In this document: piece by piece, positions 6,194-8,070 of the stretch
Layout: each line of letters begins with the position of its first letter
Position numbering within the stretch: position 1 is the first letter of the stretch
Assembly: GCA_002429965.1 (NCBI GenBank)
Contig: DJBG01000226.1
Location: 473-8,542, forward strand
Length of the DNA: 8,070 nt
DNA from: Hungatella sp. UBA5982
GTDB taxonomy: Bacteria; Bacillota; Clostridia; Lachnospirales; Lachnospiraceae
Direction of reading: 5' to 3'
Program-made: the position numbers and the translations under genes
The notes under the pieces: generated by a model
Told to the model about the DNA's origin: nothing
Database searches by the model: none
The model's input: only the letters and a program-made list of their open reading frames with translations

Positions 6194-6373
6194 TCAGACA
6201 AATAACCGATACAATACGGAACCGACCGTTATGACTGCCCCTATGATGGATATCACACGATAAATCTTAACGGATTCAAGGTCGTGCTTGTCTTTATGCA
6301 TGTACACGATTCCTGCAATCAGCACACCTATTCCTACGGTTAAAAACAGAGCAAACAAAATTAATTCTTTCAC
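6194..6373 (-). CDS. Small two-helix membrane protein coupled to the P-type ATPase, 59 residues, GTG start
   Basis: The frame reads MKELILFALFLTVGIGVLIA at its start and ends VGSVLYRLFV, with the initiator being GTG. Start choice rests on GGAGGA (6386-6381 on the minus strand), 7 nt before the GTG, and on the TAGTG arrangement in which the ATPase stop shares one base with this start. Two hydrophobic helices, about 3-24 and 38-56, flank a charged loop, HKDKHDLESVK (26-36), which contains two histidines and three acidic residues. The arrangement implies translational coupling and co-production with the metal pump, perhaps as an accessory subunit. No cysteine is present, so a soft-metal chaperone role is unlikely. 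I do not recognise a family. An internal ATG (M25) would remove the first helix and has no evident ribosome binding site. Confidence 0.7.
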   Translation of the reverse strand: MKELILFALFLTVGIGVLIAGIVYMHKDKHDLESVKIYRVISIIGAVITVGSVLYRLFV

Positions 6374-8070
6374 TATTTTTTCCTCCAGTTCAAAAGTAAT
6401 GATGAATTGATAATAACTGCGACAGAACCTACATTATGAACAAGAGCGCCTACCACGGGACTTAGTATTCCGGTAATTGCCAGCGCGATCGCGGCAAAGT
6501 TGAGTATCATGGATGCCGCAAGATTCATGTTGATGGTGTGCATTGTTTTTTCAGATAACATCAGCAGGTGGGGGATTACCCGTATATCGTCACCGACAAG
6601 GGCAATATCCGCCGCTTCGATTGCAATATCGCTTCCTATGCCGCCCATTGCGATACCGACTTGGGCAGTCTTTAATGCGGGGGCATCATTGATCCCGTCG
6701 CCAACCATACAGACAAGCTCCCCATTTTCCTGAAATCGCCTGATTGCGTTCAGCTTATCTTCCGGCAGGCAATTGGATTGTATGTCACTAATTCCTGCGA
6801 TTTTTGCTATGTGATCAGCAGCATGCGGTGAATCACCTGTAAGCAAAACGGTGTTTACACCAGCGGCTGCTATCCCTTTTACGACCTCGGCGGCATCGGG
6901 ACGAATCGTATCGGAGAGTGCAATCAGGCCAAACACATTCTCTTGATCCATAACATAGATGATGGTACTTCCCTCAGATTTGAGGTATTCCGCGCTTTCG
7001 AGCAAGCTGTCAGGAATGGTGAGGCCATTGTCCCTGACAAGAGCTTCATTTCCGGCAAAAAACGGATGTCCTTCTACCAGAGCAGATACACCGCGCCCCG
7101 CCAAAAGCTGAAACGAATCCGGATCAGCAGGCAGCTTCCCGTATGTATCTTTATAGCTTGCCACAATCGCTTTTCCTAGTGGATGCTCCGACCTTAACTC
7201 CGAAGCTGCGGCAATTTGGAATAATTGTTCATCGGTCATCATAGAAGAACAGCTTTGAACCTTTACGACTGATGGCTTACCATATGTAAGCGTACCTGTT
7301 TTGTCAAAGGCGATACGCTTTACTTTTGCCAATCGTTCCAGCGCGTCTCCCTGACTGACAAGAATCCCGTATTTTGTGGCATTGCCGATACCTGCCATGA
7401 TTGCGGTGGGTGTTGCTAAAACCAACGCACAAGGGCAAAAAACAACTAAAATGGTAACGCTGCGAATCATCTCGCCTGTTGCAAACCATGTAATTGCGGC
7501 GGCGGCAAGAGCGATAACCACAATCCATGTAGCCCATCGGTCTGCGATTCCAACAATTTTGGCTTTTCCAGCGTCCGCTGATTCTACAAGGTGAATCATG
7601 CGTTGCAGTGAGCTATCCTCACCAACCTTTTGTGCCTGCATGTCGAAGGTTCCAAACTGATTGACGGTTCCACTCTTTACCTCATCGCCTTCCCCTTTGT
7701 CAACAGGGAGCGATTCTCCTGTCATCACGGACTGATCAACGGAAGTTTGTCCTTTCATAATGATGCCGTCTACAGGAATTGTTTCGCCCGCCAATACACG
7801 TAGGATATCGTTAACCTTGACCTGCTGGTTGGGGAGGGTGATTTCTTCGCCGTTCAGTATAACCCTTGCCGTGGCAGGAGTTAAATGCACAAGCTTTTCA
7901 ATTCCAGCCCGAGCTTTGGCAACCGTCCGTTCTTCTAAAAACGCGCCAATTGTCATAATAAAGGCAACTTCGCCAGCCGCAAAGATTTCACCAATCATAA
8001 CCGAAGCAATGAGGGCGATAGAAACCAATACATCTGCCTTAATATCAAGCTCCGCAACAAGTCCGGCAAT
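6373..8070 (-). CDS. Heavy-metal-translocating P1B-type ATPase, 3' part (N-terminus outside window)
   Basis: The reading frame is open to the window edge, giving 565 C-terminal residues; the N-terminal metal-binding region and first helices are missing. A TTG at 8028 could be taken as a start, but in-frame codons upstream ([14 protein letters not shown]) continue the family sequence, so the gene is simply cut. Features in order are the actuator motif MTGES, the membrane metal-site motif CPC (7437-7429), the phosphorylated aspartate in DKTGTLT (Asp codon 7305-7303), the SEHPLGKA nucleotide-binding motif, the TGDS motif and the hinge GDGINDAP. The last helix reads [20 protein letters not shown]. 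This lacks the M-x-x-S-S of copper pumps, the D-x-G of zinc/cadmium pumps and the HEG of cobalt/iron pumps, so the metal is not assigned. The product would export a transition metal from the cytoplasm. It overlaps the following small gene by one base. Confidence 0.95.
   Translation of the reverse strand: MAGLVAELDIKADVLVSIALIASVMIGEIFAAGEVAFIMTIGAFLEERTVAKARAGIEKLVHLTPATARVILNGEEITLPNQQVKVNDILRVLAGETIPVDGIIMKGQTSVDQSVMTGESLPVDKGEGDEVKSGTVNQFGTFDMQAQKVGEDSSLQRMIHLVESADAGKAKIVGIADRWATWIVVIALAAAAITWFATGEMIRSVTILVVFCPCALVLATPTAIMAGIGNATKYGILVSQGDALERLAKVKRIAFDKTGTLTYGKPSVVKVQSCSSMMTDEQLFQIAAASELRSEHPLGKAIVASYKDTYGKLPADPDSFQLLAGRGVSALVEGHPFFAGNEALVRDNGLTIPDSLLESAEYLKSEGSTIIYVMDQENVFGLIALSDTIRPDAAEVVKGIAAAGVNTVLLTGDSPHAADHIAKIAGISDIQSNCLPEDKLNAIRRFQENGELVCMVGDGINDAPALKTAQVGIAMGGIGSDIAIEAADIALVGDDIRVIPHLLMLSEKTMHTINMNLAASMILNFAAIALAITGILSPVVGALVHNVGSVAVIINSSLLLNWRKK

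Noticed and set aside
5950..6201. Minus-strand frames of 66 and 83 codons in the convergent region
   Set aside because: They run through the hairpin and overlap the ends of both small membrane protein genes, lack ribosome binding sites and show no recognisable family sequence.
8026..8028. TTG as true start of the P-type ATPase
   Set aside because: The frame continues upstream to the window edge with residues that fit the family, and the first helices and metal-binding domain would otherwise be missing.

Overview
The window looks like chromosomal DNA of an anaerobic Firmicute, most likely a clostridium of the Lachnospiraceae type (Enterocloster, Hungatella or Lacrimispora-like). This is inferred from strong AAGGAGG-type ribosome binding sites, moderate GC, a transketolase split into two subunit genes, and the sugar-uptake style of the operon. 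No rRNA, tRNA, CRISPR array, insertion sequence or phage gene was seen.

Region 1 (2-3884, + strand) is the downstream part of a sugar-utilisation operon. It holds the tail of one ABC sugar permease, a complete second permease, the N- and C-terminal halves of a split transketolase, a small cupin-like protein of unknown function, and a short transaldolase of the TalC/FSA family. The genes are packed (3, 23, -1, 15 and 21 nt apart), each with a good Shine-Dalgarno site, and the run ends in a clear intrinsic terminator. Together they suggest import of a carbohydrate and its rearrangement through pentose-phosphate chemistry. The substrate cannot be named because the binding protein and any kinase or isomerase lie upstream of the window.

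Region 2 (3885-6022, + strand) is a second, independent transcription unit for nucleobase-type salvage. An AT-rich leader with a perfect TATAAT box and two inverted repeats precedes a zinc-dependent COG0590-type deaminase, an NCS1 (CodB-like) permease, and a 54-codon two-helix membrane protein that is easy to miss. The unit probably imports and deaminates a pyrimidine or purine base.

Region 3 (6023-6193) is a short convergent intergenic stretch. It is dominated by a 64-nt hairpin with 23-bp arms and no U-tract directly at its base.

Region 4 (6194-8070, - strand) holds the 3' part of a heavy-metal P1B-type ATPase running off the window edge. It is translationally coupled (TAGTG overlap) to a GTG-started 59-codon membrane protein.

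No wholly new system can be claimed. The best leads are the two unannotated small membrane proteins, each tied to a transporter, the palindromes upstream of the deaminase, and the unassigned substrate of the sugar operon. That operon's aldolase carries transaldolase-type rather than fructose-6-phosphate-aldolase-type residues.
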